Shown: positions 11,121-25,075, counted from the stretch's first letter. The stretch: DNA of 64,000 nucleotides from Bradysia coprophila (GCF_014529535.1 NW_023503555.1:1860001-1924000), one strand, 5' to 3'. The notes: generated by a model from the letters alone, not told the origin. Program-made: numbers and translations.

Positions 11121-11719
11121 CTATTTACTAAGCAGCTTGTATCTATTTCTCACCAATCAAACATTTTTATAATATGGAGTCAGCGTATGGAGTCGCTCAG
11201 GGTCAATTAGTCTTTTCTCGTCCTTGTAGTGTAGAGTCCCTCAAAAGGTCACGGTTTATATGAGCCATATTATTACACGATCCAATACAAAATAGACAAT
11301 ATAATACACATCGTGCTATCACCGAGTTGAATACAAAGGTTTACTCAAAAAAGCCAACGAAAGTTTTACCTTTTGTCACAAAAGTAGAGAAAATGTTTGT
11401 TCCACCTCTTTTATTTTTGAGTTCTAGAACAGCCCACAGACCGAAAAATCCAAATTGGTGTCACAATTAAGAATGAAAAGAAAAGGTGAAGATACGAAAA
11501 TTTAAGTTGTGGACTACGACAGATTCTCTAATCAAAATTTTATTTTTAATTGACTTCTTCTTAATTGACCAATACCTTCATTTTCACCCAATTCAGATTC
11601 GGATAAATGGAATACTAAAATGAATTCTTCTTCTTCTGTTACACTTTAATACTTCAAATTTATTGTAACAAAATAAAAGAAAAAAAATAATTCAAAATTC
11701 CATAAACTTATCATTTTGC

Positions 11720-11978
11720 TTAAATGCAACACTTTAGACCCTTTCTGCATCCATGGAATACGAAGTGGTGATCTTTTGGACATTTACTATAACACTTTCC
11801 CCAACCATTTCTTTGATACCCTTGATCTTGGCAGCTAATGGCATCTGTAGCAAAAGTAATTTTTTTGTAACTCAATGAATAAGATTTAAGGAAAACAATT
11901 CCGAGAAGAAATGTTACCAGTAACTCTAATGTACACCATTACAACTATGCAGAACAAAAAGTAAATTTGTAGATACTT
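11720..11978 (-). pseudogene. Six-cysteine secreted peptide, copy A (probably broken)
   Basis: Two exon-like blocks at 11720-11844 and 11918-11978 match the intact copies at 56031-56295 and 58336-58601 in layout, splice sites and sequence. The second block reads with all six cysteines in the family order and a 'GWGKCYSKC' core, with a slightly shorter third loop. The signal-peptide block looks compromised, so I treat this copy as a fossil or near-fossil. The conserved upstream block ('catgatagcaact' and a TATA-like 'ggtatag') is still present at 12030-12050. It lies within the inverted duplication and pairs with the region of copies D and E. Confidence 0.7.
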
Positions 11979-12902
11979 TTTGGTGTAGCGCAGTAACTTG
12001 GTGTGAGGTGAAGCTATTCTGGCTTCCTATACCCCCTAAGTTGCTATCATGTGGACACAAATTAGAATATTGACTAATTTCCCGATTGTAATAAAAATTC
12101 GTGTTTATGACAATTAAATAGTATTTGTACAACTGCCTCTTAGAATCGTAAATGTTTTTGACGATAATAGTGAAAATAAAAAGAAATTGCGTCATATTAA
12201 ATTTAGTGCTCATTGGATGAAGCACGGCAGAGTAAAATAAACTTTACGTACATACCAATTTTGCTTAACCTGAGACGAAAAGCTCAGGGGCGCAAATCGC
12301 AAGAACCGAATTTCTGTACACAGAAAAACAAAAACAAAACTCCTTTTCACATTTATTGAGGAAACATCCTTCAGGGAAACACCCTTTGGAACGAAAAACA
12401 GAGCTATAGCTCTTCCCTTTCCCGCACATCACGTAAAGTGGCAAAAAAGAAAACAGAAAAGCTGTTTCGACCTCGAGAACTAGCGGGTCACAGGTCAGAG
12501 TGGACTGACCATCTTCACTTTACTCTGTCATGATGAAGCCCAACAAACTGAAAATTTATTGGCAAGTTTATGTAAAAAGTTTCACCAAAAATCTAGACAA
12601 GAAATTATCACATTTAACAATTGACTTTATTTCGTACATTAAAATAAATCGGAAAGAGCTTGCATACCCATGATATCAACGTCAACTTTTCTACTAGATT
12701 TTCACCGAACCCTAATCATAAGGATTCAGGATACGCTAGCTTTTTCCACTAGAAAGAGCTGTGATAGTGAAATGTCTATCAATTCTATTACTTGTTTTGA
12801 CCTAAGCTTAGCTTTACACTGGCTACTGGCTCTGAGAATATCTGAGAAAAGTGGCGTCTCTGAAATATCTTTGATTTTATGTTTGCGGCTTTGAAGTATA
12901 AT
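11979..12902. repeat. Upstream part of inverted duplication, with unmatched insert
   Basis: 11980-12230 is the reverse complement of 57565-57800 (upstream block of copy D). 12535-12900 is the reverse complement of about 57240-57560. The stretch 12235-12530 between them has no counterpart at 57.5 kb, so it was probably inserted here or lost there. No gene is recognised. Confidence 0.65.
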
Positions 12903-13190
12903 GGAGGAGTTAACATGAAATGCTTCTTCCCTAAGCCCAACGAAAAATGGGCGAATGGTTTGCTCAACATGGACCGGAGTCGCATTAGAAGGGTGGTAGG
13001 ATCGATTACTGAACATTGTGGGCTCAAGCAGTACATTAAGAAGTTGATACTTTCGGACACTCCAAGATGTTCCTGTGATCTTGAAGAAGAAACAGGAGCA
13101 CACCTATCATGAGATTACTAAAAAAATTCTTCAGCGAAGACGCAGGATGCTGGGAGACTATAAGGTCCACAAGGAACCAGAAATTGCTTC
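12903..13190 (+). mobile_element. LINE fragment (extreme C-terminus of the RT/RNase H ORF)
   Basis: The frame from 12903 reads '...RIRRVVGSITEHCGLKQYI' and then 'LILSDTPRCSCDLEEETGAH'. This is the usual end of non-LTR retrotransposon polyproteins: a G-x-x-x-x-HC segment followed by a zinc-finger-like 'SPxCxxCxEEETxxHL'. The frame is interrupted after 13112, but 'ILQRRRRMLGDY'-like text continues in another frame to about 13180. Jockey, I or Loa-type LINEs are possible; I cannot choose. It abuts the broken peptide gene copy B. Confidence 0.75.
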
Positions 13191-13194
13191 GCCA

Positions 13195-13427
13195 GGTTGC
13201 TGTAGTATACATTGGAGTTTCTGGTAACATTTCTTCTTCGGAATTGTTTTCCTTAAAACTTGTGCATTGAGATAAAAATAAAATTTGGTTTCGCGACAGA
13301 TGCCATAAGTTGTCAAGAACAGGGGTATGCAAGTAATGGTTAGGGAAAGTTTTACAGTACCTGTTCTATAGGTCGACACAGCGTATTCTATGATAGGGGA
13401 TGCAAAAAGTGCAAGTGCTGCATCTAA
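13195..13427 (+). pseudogene. Six-cysteine secreted peptide, copy B (broken)
   Basis: A fossil of the peptide family. The end of the signal-peptide exon (to 13223) and the whole second exon (13300-13427) can be aligned with the intact copies, including the intron between them. The 5' part is replaced by LINE sequence. It carries a few breaks and is more diverged than the other copies, so it is probably the oldest of the five. Confidence 0.75.
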
Positions 13428-13862
13428 GTAAAATTATCTGTTGATGGAATTTTGAATTATTTCTTTTTCTTTTCACAATAAACTGACTTATTTGCTTATA
13501 GCAGAAGAAGAATTCGTTTTTGTATTCCATTTATTCCCGCTTATCGATAAATTGTATCGAATATTAGGTCTCCAGTCAGTTTAGAAAAAACTACTATTGG
13601 GATCGTTTCAGAGGTCAAGCCAAAATTGATCACATCCGATTCAGGTATTTTTAAGTCCAATGTAGATAAACCTGACCTGTTCCGAGCTGTACTTTGAGCT
13701 AATGTTAGCCTTGAGCTTATTGAAATCGTAATTCGAAGTCTTCGATATCGATGCAGCATTCGTTTAAATTTATAGACAAACGATAACGATGCAATTAAAT
13801 TTTTTTATTTAGAACTGTAACACACCATCCATATCACCAAAATAAGAAAAAAAACGATTGTA

Positions 13863-15278
<1,416 letters not shown>

Positions 15279-15704
15279 TATTGATTTGATTCAGCCAATA
15301 GCTTCTCTGGGTTCCAGCAATGAAAAACGCACTCAAATTTCACTTTTCTGTACTTTGAGTTACAGCTTTTTATCTAAAATTGATAAGATAAGAGACGCGT
15401 GTAAACAAAAACATTGGAAAGTTGTATCACATCAGTGTGATGGACCGCGGTAGCGAACCTGTGTTGTTTTTGTTTAATTTACATCACACGACATTCGCTG
15501 TTGATCGTGTCAGTTGAATCGGTATTATTGAGCTGCCGCCTACATAATGAGAAGACGATTTACCGCCATATAATGAACACACAATCTACTTAGACAGGCC
15601 AAAAATATTTTGAGGCCAGGTTAAAGCGCCTTACATCACATGTAAACATTGCGATAGTAAACCGCTTCAACCTGGCCTTAATGTCAAAGTGTTCGAAGCT
15701 AATC
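15279..15704. other. Intergenic, no gene seen
   Basis: AT-rich 5' flank of the reductase gene. A short inverted pair ('ggccaggttaaagcg' near 15613 and its complement near 15665) may be part of a small repeat. No coding frame is credible. Confidence 0.4.
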
Positions 15705-15839
15705 CAGGGCCTATTATTTGGGAATCGATTTTGGGAATATTTGGGAATTTTGGGAATTTTTGGGAATCTTTGAGAATATTTGGGAATATTTGGGAATATT
15801 TGTGAATTTTGGGAATTAATTCTTAAATAATAGGCCCTG
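15705..15839. mobile_element. MITE with interior array of GGGAATATTT, copy 2
   Basis: Same family as 6648-6802: left end CAGGGCCTATTATTTGGGA, right end its near complement ending in CTG, with an interior of imperfect gggaatattt decamers. The 6-bp duplication 'ctaatc' lies at 15699-15704 and 15840-15845. The shared length class and duplication length show real transposition, not simple tandem growth. Confidence 0.8.
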
Positions 15840-16289
15840 CTAATCATAGGTCTTATCTGAATGTAGCACTTCTGAACTCAACTCTAAACTTAACTCAAGA
15901 TAATTATTTACCTTTCATTGGTTCTGTTTGTTTCTATCCACATGTATCACAAAAGTCCCTCTTTGCATTCCTTCCATGCTACACATATACAATTATTAAG
16001 TGCAACCACGAGTACAAGTTGACGCATATATGGTCAACGCTTTGCAGTGCGTTGCGTGGCTTTGTTCACGAATCTGATTCAAAATATGGAAAGAAGATGA
16101 AACATCTTGGTCACAAAATATTTTTAAAATATCAAATTTTGAATGTGATTTTGCTAGAAAAGTTTTCTTCAATTCATTAGATTCACTACAAGTGAAAGCT
16201 CAATTATTTTTAACATAAATGAGGTCGAACTTCTAGTTTTCTAATTGTTGCACTCGCGATTTGGAAACATTAAATGTAATAAAAAAAAA

Positions 16290-16896
16290 CGCGCGAGGGA
16301 TTCTTTTGCAAAACAGCCTACCGAAATCGGACGTATTTTCCAGTGGACTTTAATATGTACCTAGAAAGTACTTCAACCCTAGACACCAAAACCATTTTCA
16401 AAAAAATTCTTCAAAGTTTATGTGGCAAGTGGGAGATTATCAAAACCACTTTTCTTACAAAAAATCTCTCCAGTTACACGAGCCGTCCGTACAGTGTGCG
16501 GTGTCATTAGAAAGGTAATCACCGTAATCACATGTACTATTGAGCTGAATAGGGACTTATTGGTTTTAAAATTCATCCACATTGAAATATGTGCAGTTAA
16601 AGTTTTCAACCGAAGGCTTACACTGTTCTTACAGAAATTTCTCGAGGTACACAGAACGTACATGGTCGTGTACGGGGAATCATTTGAAAGGTAATTTTAA
16701 GTATTCGGCTCAATAGTACCTTTCTAATGACACCCCCCACGACCCTGTGCGTCTCGCGTAACTGTAGAAATTTTTGTAAGAAAAGTGCTAATTTTCGATT
16801 CTTGATCACCTCCCACTAACAATTTTTTTGAAAGTGGTTTTGGTTTCTAGGGTCGAAGTCCTTTCTAGGTGTACACATAAAAAGTCCCTCACGCGG
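16290..16896. mobile_element. Palindromic TIR element of about 0.6 kb
   Basis: The ends 'cgcgcgagggattctttt' and 'aaaaagtccctcacgcgg' are inverted copies. The similarity continues inward ('caaaaccattttcaaaaaaa', 'cacttttcttacaaaaa') almost to the centre, so the whole element is one imperfect hairpin. Within each arm the unit is repeated again around 'gtgtcattagaaaggta'. No transposase is visible. The supposed ORFs here are mirror frames of the palindrome. Confidence 0.75.
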
Positions 16897-17616
16897 AATT
16901 CTATCAAGTTCAGCAAATATTTTACGGTTCAATCTCTCGCAGATCGCAAGCACACTAAACCAAATATTCGTGTCTTCTGTTTCCTTTGATCCACATAGTT
17001 CTAAGATTGATACAAAATCTTTCTTTGCATCATTCGTTGCACCATAATTTTTCTGTATTAACTCATGCGTTAGTCAGAGCTATAATCGCTTATTTTCGTC
17101 GTCGCTGCCGATAACAGATGACTCTGTATATATCTGAATGATATTTATTGCAATGCATCTATCGCATCGCGTTCGGTTTCGCACAGAATCGAACGACCAA
17201 AATATTTACAAATAGAAGCGAAAATTCACGCCAATGAATTGATTGTTGTTTTGTGGTTCTAATCAATTAATTTTAATCGGTGTTAACTACCGGCATAACC
17301 GTCAACAGTTTTGATGAGCGATCACCATTTTTATTAGAAAAATGCAATAACTGGACATTTAGGAAATGTAAAAATTTGTCAAAAACAAGAAGAAATCGGT
17401 CTGTGCATTGTGATGTGATTGGTAGCGAATTAATCAAACGTGTGTGTTGTAAAGGTTATCGCCACTGCTCTCGCTTACCAAACAAAAAAGTTTTTGTTAA
17501 ATTTGCCTTTTTTAAAAACATTTTCATCGAGTACTTGTCCGTATTATTAGTTTTAATTCTTAATATCACAACAAATGGCAGGAATAGGTAAAGAAAAATA
17601 TTTCCCTAATCTCTCA
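16897..17616. other. Upstream region of receptor gene
   Basis: No strongly supported feature. A frame from 17280 to 17590 is open but matches nothing I know. The first exon or exons of the receptor gene may lie here. Confidence 0.3.
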
Positions 17617-19725
17617 GTAACTGTACTCATCAGAACTATAAACCGAAATTATCCAAAGCTTGCCAAAGTTCATCGAATTCAATTCCAAGAAATGATCGGG
17701 AAGAACTGGTCGGCTCCAGTTTCAACATCAACTCGAGAGGATCTCTGGATTTCGACAGTTTAAATGACGTCGACGTTGTAACTATTTGGCTGTTTCATTT
17801 GACCATTATAATTGATAACACCTGTGACACTTTAACGTCCATTCCGATTTCAGATTGTTGATGTTACGGAGTCAGAACCAACGTCCATAGTATTGAGTTT
17901 TTGCCAAAGAAGGGTAACTTTCCGTTACAATATTTGTTGGTTCTGAACCGTTCCTTACAAGGTTTTGTTATCCCAATCTTTACAGTTTTTGCTGCCCTAT
18001 GTAAATATTCTTGGTGTGGTGGGACTCAGACCCATAACAGTTGATTCTTCCCAATGCAGTATTTGGTTCGGTCACCTACAAACATTGTTTGTTATCGTCC
18101 TACTCCTAATAGGCTACTTAATTCAATCTTTTACAGGCTTCAGGTATATGACTGATCCATCAATGGGGCTGTCCAAAAATGATTCGAAATGACGTCCACT
18201 TTGTCACATGCAATGTTAAAGGTATTCTAAAATGGTGGACGAGAAGGAAGGAAACCAAACACAGTGGAAAAACAGTCGTTATTGGACAGCCCTTTAGAAA
18301 GTCGTTCTTTGCCATGAAAACCTTTTTTGTTTGTTTGTAGGCGAGATCGTGGAGTCACCACTCAAAATGTTATGATAACATTCGACAACTATTTGAACGA
18401 AAGCCATACCACCTTCGGCGAAACAATATTCGTTTTTGTGGTGCCGAGCCTTTTGCATTTCATTGGCTTCATTTCGGCTGTCTACGTTCTCCGTATAGCT
18501 GATAATGAGCAGCTGCAAAATTTGGTGGAACGCGTAAGTGTGGCATACGAACGCACTGCAAATCAAGCACCAGAACAGAGTGAAGCATTAGAAAAGAATT
18601 TCTGACTATTGCGTCCAGCAGGCCCCTTATTGAAATTATGTCCGTTTTGGTGCTTGGTTTGCAGCGCCATTGGCCACACTAATTGGAAATTGCGTTAGTT
18701 CTAATCGCAAGACATTTCCATCCAGGTGTTCATATTGTGTCAACTGCCGAACCGGCTGTTCTTAATGCTTTGGTTCTACATCAGCTGTGGATTGATTTGG
18801 TTGCTCTTAATGGCCTCATGCATCGTTTTCGTGGAAAGTCATTCTCCAGGGATTACCGAGAATCTGAAAGCATTTCGGAATATCTCACCGGACTTTCAAT
18901 ATTGGATAAGCGTAGGCTCAATTCCCGACGTTCCTATCAACTCTTTTAATTCATCCTTTGAACAGATAATCCTAATTGCATCAATTATTGGTCACGATCT
19001 TGTGCAAGTGGTCGTACTGTCTAGTTACGCCATTCAATGCTATCTCCTGCGCCATTATTTGTACATACTGAACGACAAATTGATCCAGAATACGATCGAA
19101 CCGATTGATTGGATGAGGGTAGGATGATAACAATTTTACGTGATTCTTCTTCCTCAAAATGAAATTCGTCCGACAGGAAATGTGTGAATTCCGAAAACTG
19201 TTACATCATCTGAACAAAAAAACGGCGAAGCCAGTCTGCTTTTTCACGGTTCTGAACATAACATACGCCATCGCCGGATTTGCCTATTTGATCAAAACGT
19301 ACGTTGAGAGCAATGCACCGATAAAGATGTTCAGTATGAATGTGGGAAACATCCTTCTATGGTTGGTCATTGCGTTTTATCCGTTCTTTCAGGTAATTTT
19401 TTCCACTTTTACCCTTTCCTTCTCTAACATGATTCTGAAACTAAAACGTACGAAAATTTTGGCTAATTAGGGAGCTGCATTAACCGAGGCATGCATGGTG
19501 GCGCGTACAAGCGGTCATCAAATACGAATCCGTCCGTTTGTACACCATAATACCTCATCCGAAGACTTGAATTCGGTGCTGCTGTACTCATCATCTTTGC
19601 AAATGTCGGCGAAGCTGTTTCGCATGCCCATTCAAGGGAATTATTTATTTTGCGTCATTCTAATTTTACTTGTTGTTATACTGGCGATGGGAATGTGTGT
19701 CAAAGTTTACCTCGGCTTGTCGTAA
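17617..19725 (+). CDS. Gustatory-receptor-like seven-helix protein (5' end uncertain)
   Basis: Probable insect chemoreceptor of the gustatory (7tm_7) type. The exons I can join in frame are 17617-17777 (least certain), 17986-18143, 18341-18533, 18726-19118, 19177-19392 and 19471-19725. Most of the length is hydrophobic helices. 'YLLRHYLYILNDKL' followed by 'WMREMCEFRKLLHHLNK' resembles the Gr pattern before the sixth helix (LRxHLxxLNxxL...W..RxxFxxL), and 'LLWLVIAFYPFFQGAALTEA' resembles the helix junction of sugar-type Grs. The typical C-terminal TYxxxxxQF motif is absent; the chain ends '...CVKVYLGLS'. The exon at 17617 begins after a good 'ctctcag' acceptor, so a start exon is missing. The stop in front of 18726 forces the acceptor chosen there. 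It could belong to another family of multi-pass insect proteins. Confidence 0.6.
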
Positions 19726-20390
19726 TGTTGTAAAGTGGAACAAAATTATTCTTTTTGCTTGTATAAAGTGACTATGCATTTTAGACGATTGTGTTTCAAT
19801 TCAAGATCTAACGAGAAAGTGCTTGGTCGGTAGCAAAAGGAAACGATCAACGATCGTATCAAGACAGTCAACGGCTGAAAAAGCAGCCGTAAACTCAAGG
19901 TAAGCTTGAAATTATGTTTAACTAGATATGTAGAGTTGGCGGCTTCAGGACGGAGCCACACTTTTCAATCCCACCCCCACATACGACATACATTGATCAT
20001 TAGTTCTTTCCTTTTTTTTCGACGAGCTAGGCTTATTCACTGATTCATTACTCATTCATTCGACTAATAAGATGTGCATCGTTCCAGGCTAATCAAATTA
20101 CATTTTTAAGTGAAGTTACATTCTTGATTCGGAAAGGCGCGGTACCAACTCCCGCCTGTTTTTATAATAGTTATTAGGAAGGTTCCGGTTAAAATTTAGC
20201 TCACGGCACACCGATTTGGTATCCTGGTTTTTCAGGATCCTCAATCTGTTCGCTATCAGTTTTAGTCTGTGTAGACCAAGAACCAATGGTATTTATCGCG
20301 AAAATTCGACTTTTCATCTTTTCCATCCTTCTGACGTAATAATATATTACGTCCTTGCTTGGAAGTTTGTTGTTCTGGCAAGTGTGAGCT
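19726..20390. other. Intergenic, no gene seen
   Basis: Flank of the receptor gene. Beyond short AT-rich words and one inverted pair near 20280-20345 I see no feature that I can support. Confidence 0.3.
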
Positions 20391-20715
20391 TTGTGGAACG
20401 AGCCGAAGGCGACAATTTTTTTTCATGTGTCAGGGGCTTTGCGTAAATTTTCTCGGTTTTTCATGAAAAGTTGTATACGTATTTGTTGTGGACGGTTTAT
20501 TTTATGTACTTTCACTTGTCGCACTCCCTTCGTTCGGGCTACAACTCGCAAAATTTGCCTAAAATATACCAGCCACAACAGATACGAAAGTATATTTTAC
20601 GGGTAAAAAGATGAAAATTAAAGATTTCGTGTGAATATTGTTGATCCGAGGCGTAGCCGAGGTCAATAAACACACGAAAACGAGACTTTATATTTTTATC
20701 CCGAGTGGGATAAAT
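20391..20715. repeat. Hairpin repeats of the TTCGTTCG / CCGAGGC families
   Basis: Two adjacent units. One (about 20395-20540) shares 'tgaaaa', 'ctttcacttg' and 'cacttcgttcgg'-type words with 47610-47770. The other (about 20600-20710) is a palindrome centred on 'gatccgaggcgtagccgagg', with arms 'ggtaaaaagatgaaaa' and 'tttttatcccgag'; it has a close copy at 52915-53025. They are dispersed foldback repeats and non-coding. Confidence 0.6.
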
Positions 20716-21673
20716 ATTGTATTTTATATGCTGAGGCGCTTGAAACATGAAAAGTACGGTTTTCGGCGCATGTAAAACACTGAGACTTTCGGTATTAGTA
20801 CACCAACGAAGGTAGCTCCTCAGTACAGTAACAAATCGTGGAAAATCCAAATGTGTGTCAAATTGAAGGTATAGAAGTCCAATGAAGTATGAATTTGAAA
20901 ATATTTTTTTTTTGGAAAATCTTGCGTGAAAAGTTGAATATTTGAAGATGTGATATGCCAGACAATATCAAACTAAACAAAAAATTTATTTTTCCATGGC
21001 ACTCTTCATTGGGCTTCAATACCTTAAATTTGACACCATTTTAGATGTTCTGCAAGGCAGAGATATTTACCAGTGCCACTCTCGTTAGGGCCAATGGAGT
21101 GCAACCTAAAACGTACTTTTACAACACAGTCTGGCTCATAGGTGAAGTGCCATCTAAAGCTTTTTGGCGCCAAGAGCAAACTTTAAATGATTGGTGAATG
21201 TACATTTTGGTTCAGGTGACACAAGAAAATTTTCAAGTAGTCTAGGGAGCCCAATTCTTTTGGCCATATTAAATAGCAAGCATCGAATATACATAAATGG
21301 ACTAGATCTACCTTAAAAAAATCGTTGAAAGGCAGATTAGGCCCTCATCTCGAACTTCTTGTCTTTGGGCGTAGGCAAATGAGTTTACCTTTACTCACCT
21401 TTTAATAATTCACATTTATTCCTCTGCGCTTTTTCATCTGGTATCAGGATCTGGATTGCATATTATGTTTAGCTCTACAATTAAACTCGTTGAGTGGATC
21501 TCTTAAGATAAATATAAATTGAGCGGCAATCAAAGCTTAACGAACAGTTGTTTATTTCATGAAAAATATATTAGAAGCAACGGATCACATAAATAACAGC
21601 GACTTCAAACAGTAATCCTAATTTTGTGTGTGACTTGTCCGACAACTTTTTTCTTTCCATCGGGGCTAACGGG
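20716..21673. other. Intergenic, no gene seen
   Basis: No coding frame, RNA gene or clear repeat structure could be supported between the hairpin repeats and the stop codon of the l(2)gd1 gene. Confidence 0.35.
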
Positions 21674-24600
21674 CTAACTATCAAGAATCAGCCACTTCTC
21701 TTCCGTGTGTTCTATTTGCTTCGTCAGAATAGGATTTTTTATTCGAATTTTCACCTCCAATTTTCCACCGTTTGCTTTTCTGCCATCCATTATCTGTGCA
21801 ATGGAAATTTTAAAAAAATATTAGTTTTTCCGAATTGTTAAGTCTTTCCGATCCGCATGGAATATAGACTCACGTCAAATGAATCATGAATCTCGCACGT
21901 CGTTTCCAATGGCTGCAGTTTTACCGTTGCTACTCCAATCAATGTGTCCGACCGGAAAAAGCCACTGAAACAGAGTGGGATAACGTCACAACAGTTCCAT
22001 GAACAGCAGGATCTGATTGTGAGGTTTTCATTGTATTTTATGGTTAATTTTTATGAAATGCGAATGGTAAACGAACGTGAATTTAGTCAAACGAAACATT
22101 AAAGTGACTGGTAGGAAGCATTTGGACAGTGGAGTTAGTAATATGGAAGCGAGAATAGACACGATTAATATACCGTCACCGGATGGAAATCGAAATCGCT
22201 GCAGAGTGGTGCCAACCTCTCAACTCAAATTTGTTGTGACTGAGTGCTTTACGTGACACAATTTAAAGCGATAACTGCAAACTGACATTAAGTTCCAACT
22301 TACCCTTTGGAGTAAATTTCGAATTTGATGGCATGTCGCTTGAAGACCCGCTGACAATTTCGCACTTTCGGCTGAATGTCGGCAACGAATTTCTCGTTGT
22401 AATCGGGGCTGTCTGAGTCGCGGATCAATTGAGTTTTTGTTTTGAATGGCGTTTCCTGAAAAGATTTTTTTGTAGAGTCGGCTGATAGAACTGAGTTTTT
22501 CACTGGTAAATTCCGTCAGAGTATGACCTAACGAGGCTCTGAAAATTTTTGTAGCTAAAATTGACTCGAGTGATGTGAACGTTCGAACTGAAGTTTCGTA
22601 GAGTCTTACGAAATTCTCTCATTCAACGAATCTTCGAGTCCGAAGTATTTAACCTGTCAGAAACAGCCACTCATCTGTTTCTAACAGATTAAGAATCCGG
22701 AACTCCCTCTGTAACTGGAACTTACTTGCGGATACGGAAATTCCAATTTGACATACGTGTCCACATCTTTCGGATTCGCAACAACATAACTGATTCCCCG
22801 TATCACATTGATCTCCAATTCGTTATCGGTCAGATCCGTATTACACTTGACAATGTTGAACGCTTTCTTCTCGTAATGGAATTTAGGCACTGCCATCTTA
22901 TTTCTTCGCGCAATTTTCAAAATGTCAATATCTTTCTGAACACTGAGCGCTAGATTTTCGAAACGATTCGTGCCGGCCACATCACCCAGCGCTTTGTGAT
23001 GGTCTCGTGTTGTTTTGCACATTTTTAATTGCTTGTGTAGTTGCTCTTCCATCCTTGCGCTGATGTCACTAATGTCATCATCCACTGCATCCTCTTCGCC
23101 GACAATCGTAAATGAATCTTCCAAATTGGATCTTTGCGACGGTGGAATCGGAAGCTGGAAAAGAATTTTCATTTTATTTTCGGTAAATTTAACCTTCAAA
23201 CTGTCACTGGTCGCACCGTGTTCAGATCGATTGGCAGGCCTCCTTGGGCCACTTTCAGTAAGTTCTCTAAGCCTTTGAATATCTTTAAATATTCCTTTGC
23301 CGTTTCGATTTCTCCAGCACGTTTAGCCTCTACAGCGGCTGCACGGAATTCTTTCTGTCGTTCCAAGATCGTGTTTATCGTTTTGTTCATGAGTGTGGTA
23401 CTGGAATGATTGCCACTTAATCGAGACGTAGAATCTTGCTTCTGTAGAGCTGGCTTCGGGGGTGAAGGATGTTGTGGAACGGCCGGTGTCACTACTTGAG
23501 GTTTTGGTGCGACTTCAGGCGCTGGTTGGGGCGCCTAAATGTTCATTTTATTCATTAATTGTTGTCAACTAACTTCAATGTATTGTACGAACCCCAACAC
23601 CTGGTATCGGTCCGAATCCCGGCGGAGTGGGAAGTTCATCGAAAGGCACAGGCTTACCAGCTTTATGCAATTTGACCGCATCTTCGTATTGCTTAACGAT
23701 TCGTCCAAACCTAGCCGGAAATTCAATTTAACAAAGTGGCATTTTGACGAAATATTCCTTTGTCTTACCGTCTGGCCTTGCTGGTATTACCTTCATCTTT
23801 AGCAGCTTGTTCGACTGATTTATATTTGGCCAAACGTTGAGTTAAAGCTTCCAGAATAGTAGTTGGAATCGGTACAGCTTCTTCGACAGGTGCTGGTGCT
23901 ACAATTTGCATTTTTCATTGGATTGGTTTTCATCTAATTCAAATTCGACGTTACCTGGCGGTGGATCCTCAGCAGAGTGTTGTGTTTGTGACTCCTCTTT
24001 TGCTGGCTCCGCTGGTTTTGGTGTATCCATCAGAATTTGTAATTCATTGGGCGGTGGCGGCATATCACTTAAATCAACTGGTTGCCCATCCTGTGCTGCC
24101 TTGATCACAGTGTCGAACATTTTTGAAATTTTAACGAAGTTCAAAGCTTTTTCCATGTCGCCACTCTTCTTTGCCGTCAGCGCAGCTAATTTGTATTCTC
24201 TTTGACGAGCCAAAAGTAGGTCAATCTTTTCACTGTTTACCGGCTTAACCGGTGTTGCCGGCTCATCAGTTGTCGGTTCGAAAGTTATTTGTTCCGGCGG
24301 TGAAGCAGGTGCTGCAGGAGTATTTGGAATAGCTGGAGCAGATCGAACTGGAGAAAGCACTGGTGTTTCGTTAGTATCATTCGATGTTGCAGGTGGCTTT
24401 GCTCCACCAGTAGCGACTTCTGGCGGAATTTCATCGGGATTGATAGTCTTGCCGGCGGAAGCTTGTTTAAACATTGTCTCCAACGTTTTCAGACCTCTAC
24501 CAATTCTTCTGGCTTTACTGGAATCATTGGCTGCCTTAGCATTAGCTTCGGCTAATTTATACATTTCTATTCGAGCCTTTAGTAATTCCGGCATAGAATT

Positions 24601-25075
24601 TGTGGTCGGAAGAATAACATTACTGGGTGCTTGCGGTGTAGAAGTCAGAGTCGGTTCAGCTTCTTCTGGTTCGACTATTTCAGACAGTTCGTTCAACAAA
24701 TCTGGATCATCTTCGTCGATGTCATCGTCGTCATCTAAATCAATATCTCGCAAGCTCTCCGCCACCATACGATCTAAATCAGCTGCCGGTTGAGGCTTTG
24801 GTTTTGCCCTTCGACGGGGTTGTCCAGACCCAGATGTAATTGCAGCCAACTCTGCTTCCATATCACTGTCCGTATCATCATCATCGGCACCCCCATCCAA
24901 GTTGATATCCGTTGGAATGTCGAATATTCCAAACTGCGAAAAACAACATAATAAATCGAAACGGTGAGTCATACGCATTCAGTCGAAGAGAGAGTTGCAA
25001 AACGCAATTATACAATACCTGAGACAAATCACGCCTCGGTTTCTTTTGTGGTTCTTTTTTTGCGCGACTGAACAT
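21674..25075 (-). CDS. l(2)gd1: Lethal giant discs / CC2D1 (DM14 repeats and C2 domain)
   Basis: Regulator of ESCRT-III (Shrub/CHMP4) at endosomes, needed to prevent ectopic Notch activation in flies. Nine exons: 25019-25075, 23955-24933, 23769-23898, 23601-23710, 23217-23534, 22726-23154, 22314-22455, 21874-21964 and 21674-21793. They join in frame to 791 residues (fly Lgd about 816). The N-terminus is lysine-rich (MFSRAKKEPQKKPRRD). Acidic stretches follow, then four DM14 repeats with the family signature 'Rx-Y-K-x-A-A-x-x-A-K' (for example 'RIEMYKLAEANAKAANDSSK', 'RQREYKLAALTAKKSGD', 'RQKEFRAAAVEAKRAG'). The C-terminal third is a C2 domain ('YVKLEFPYPQ', then 'FKRHAIKFEIY', then 'TLIGVATVKLQPL'). 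It ends with 'DGRKANGGKLEV', typical of the family. Confidence 0.94.

Noticed and set aside
12726-13103. Minus-strand 125-codon ORF
   Set aside because: It overlaps the plus-strand LINE fragment, whose family signature is clear; the minus frame has none.
16418-16809. Mirror-image ORFs on both strands
   Set aside because: They arise from the palindromic element 16290-16896; the frames mirror each other and match no family.
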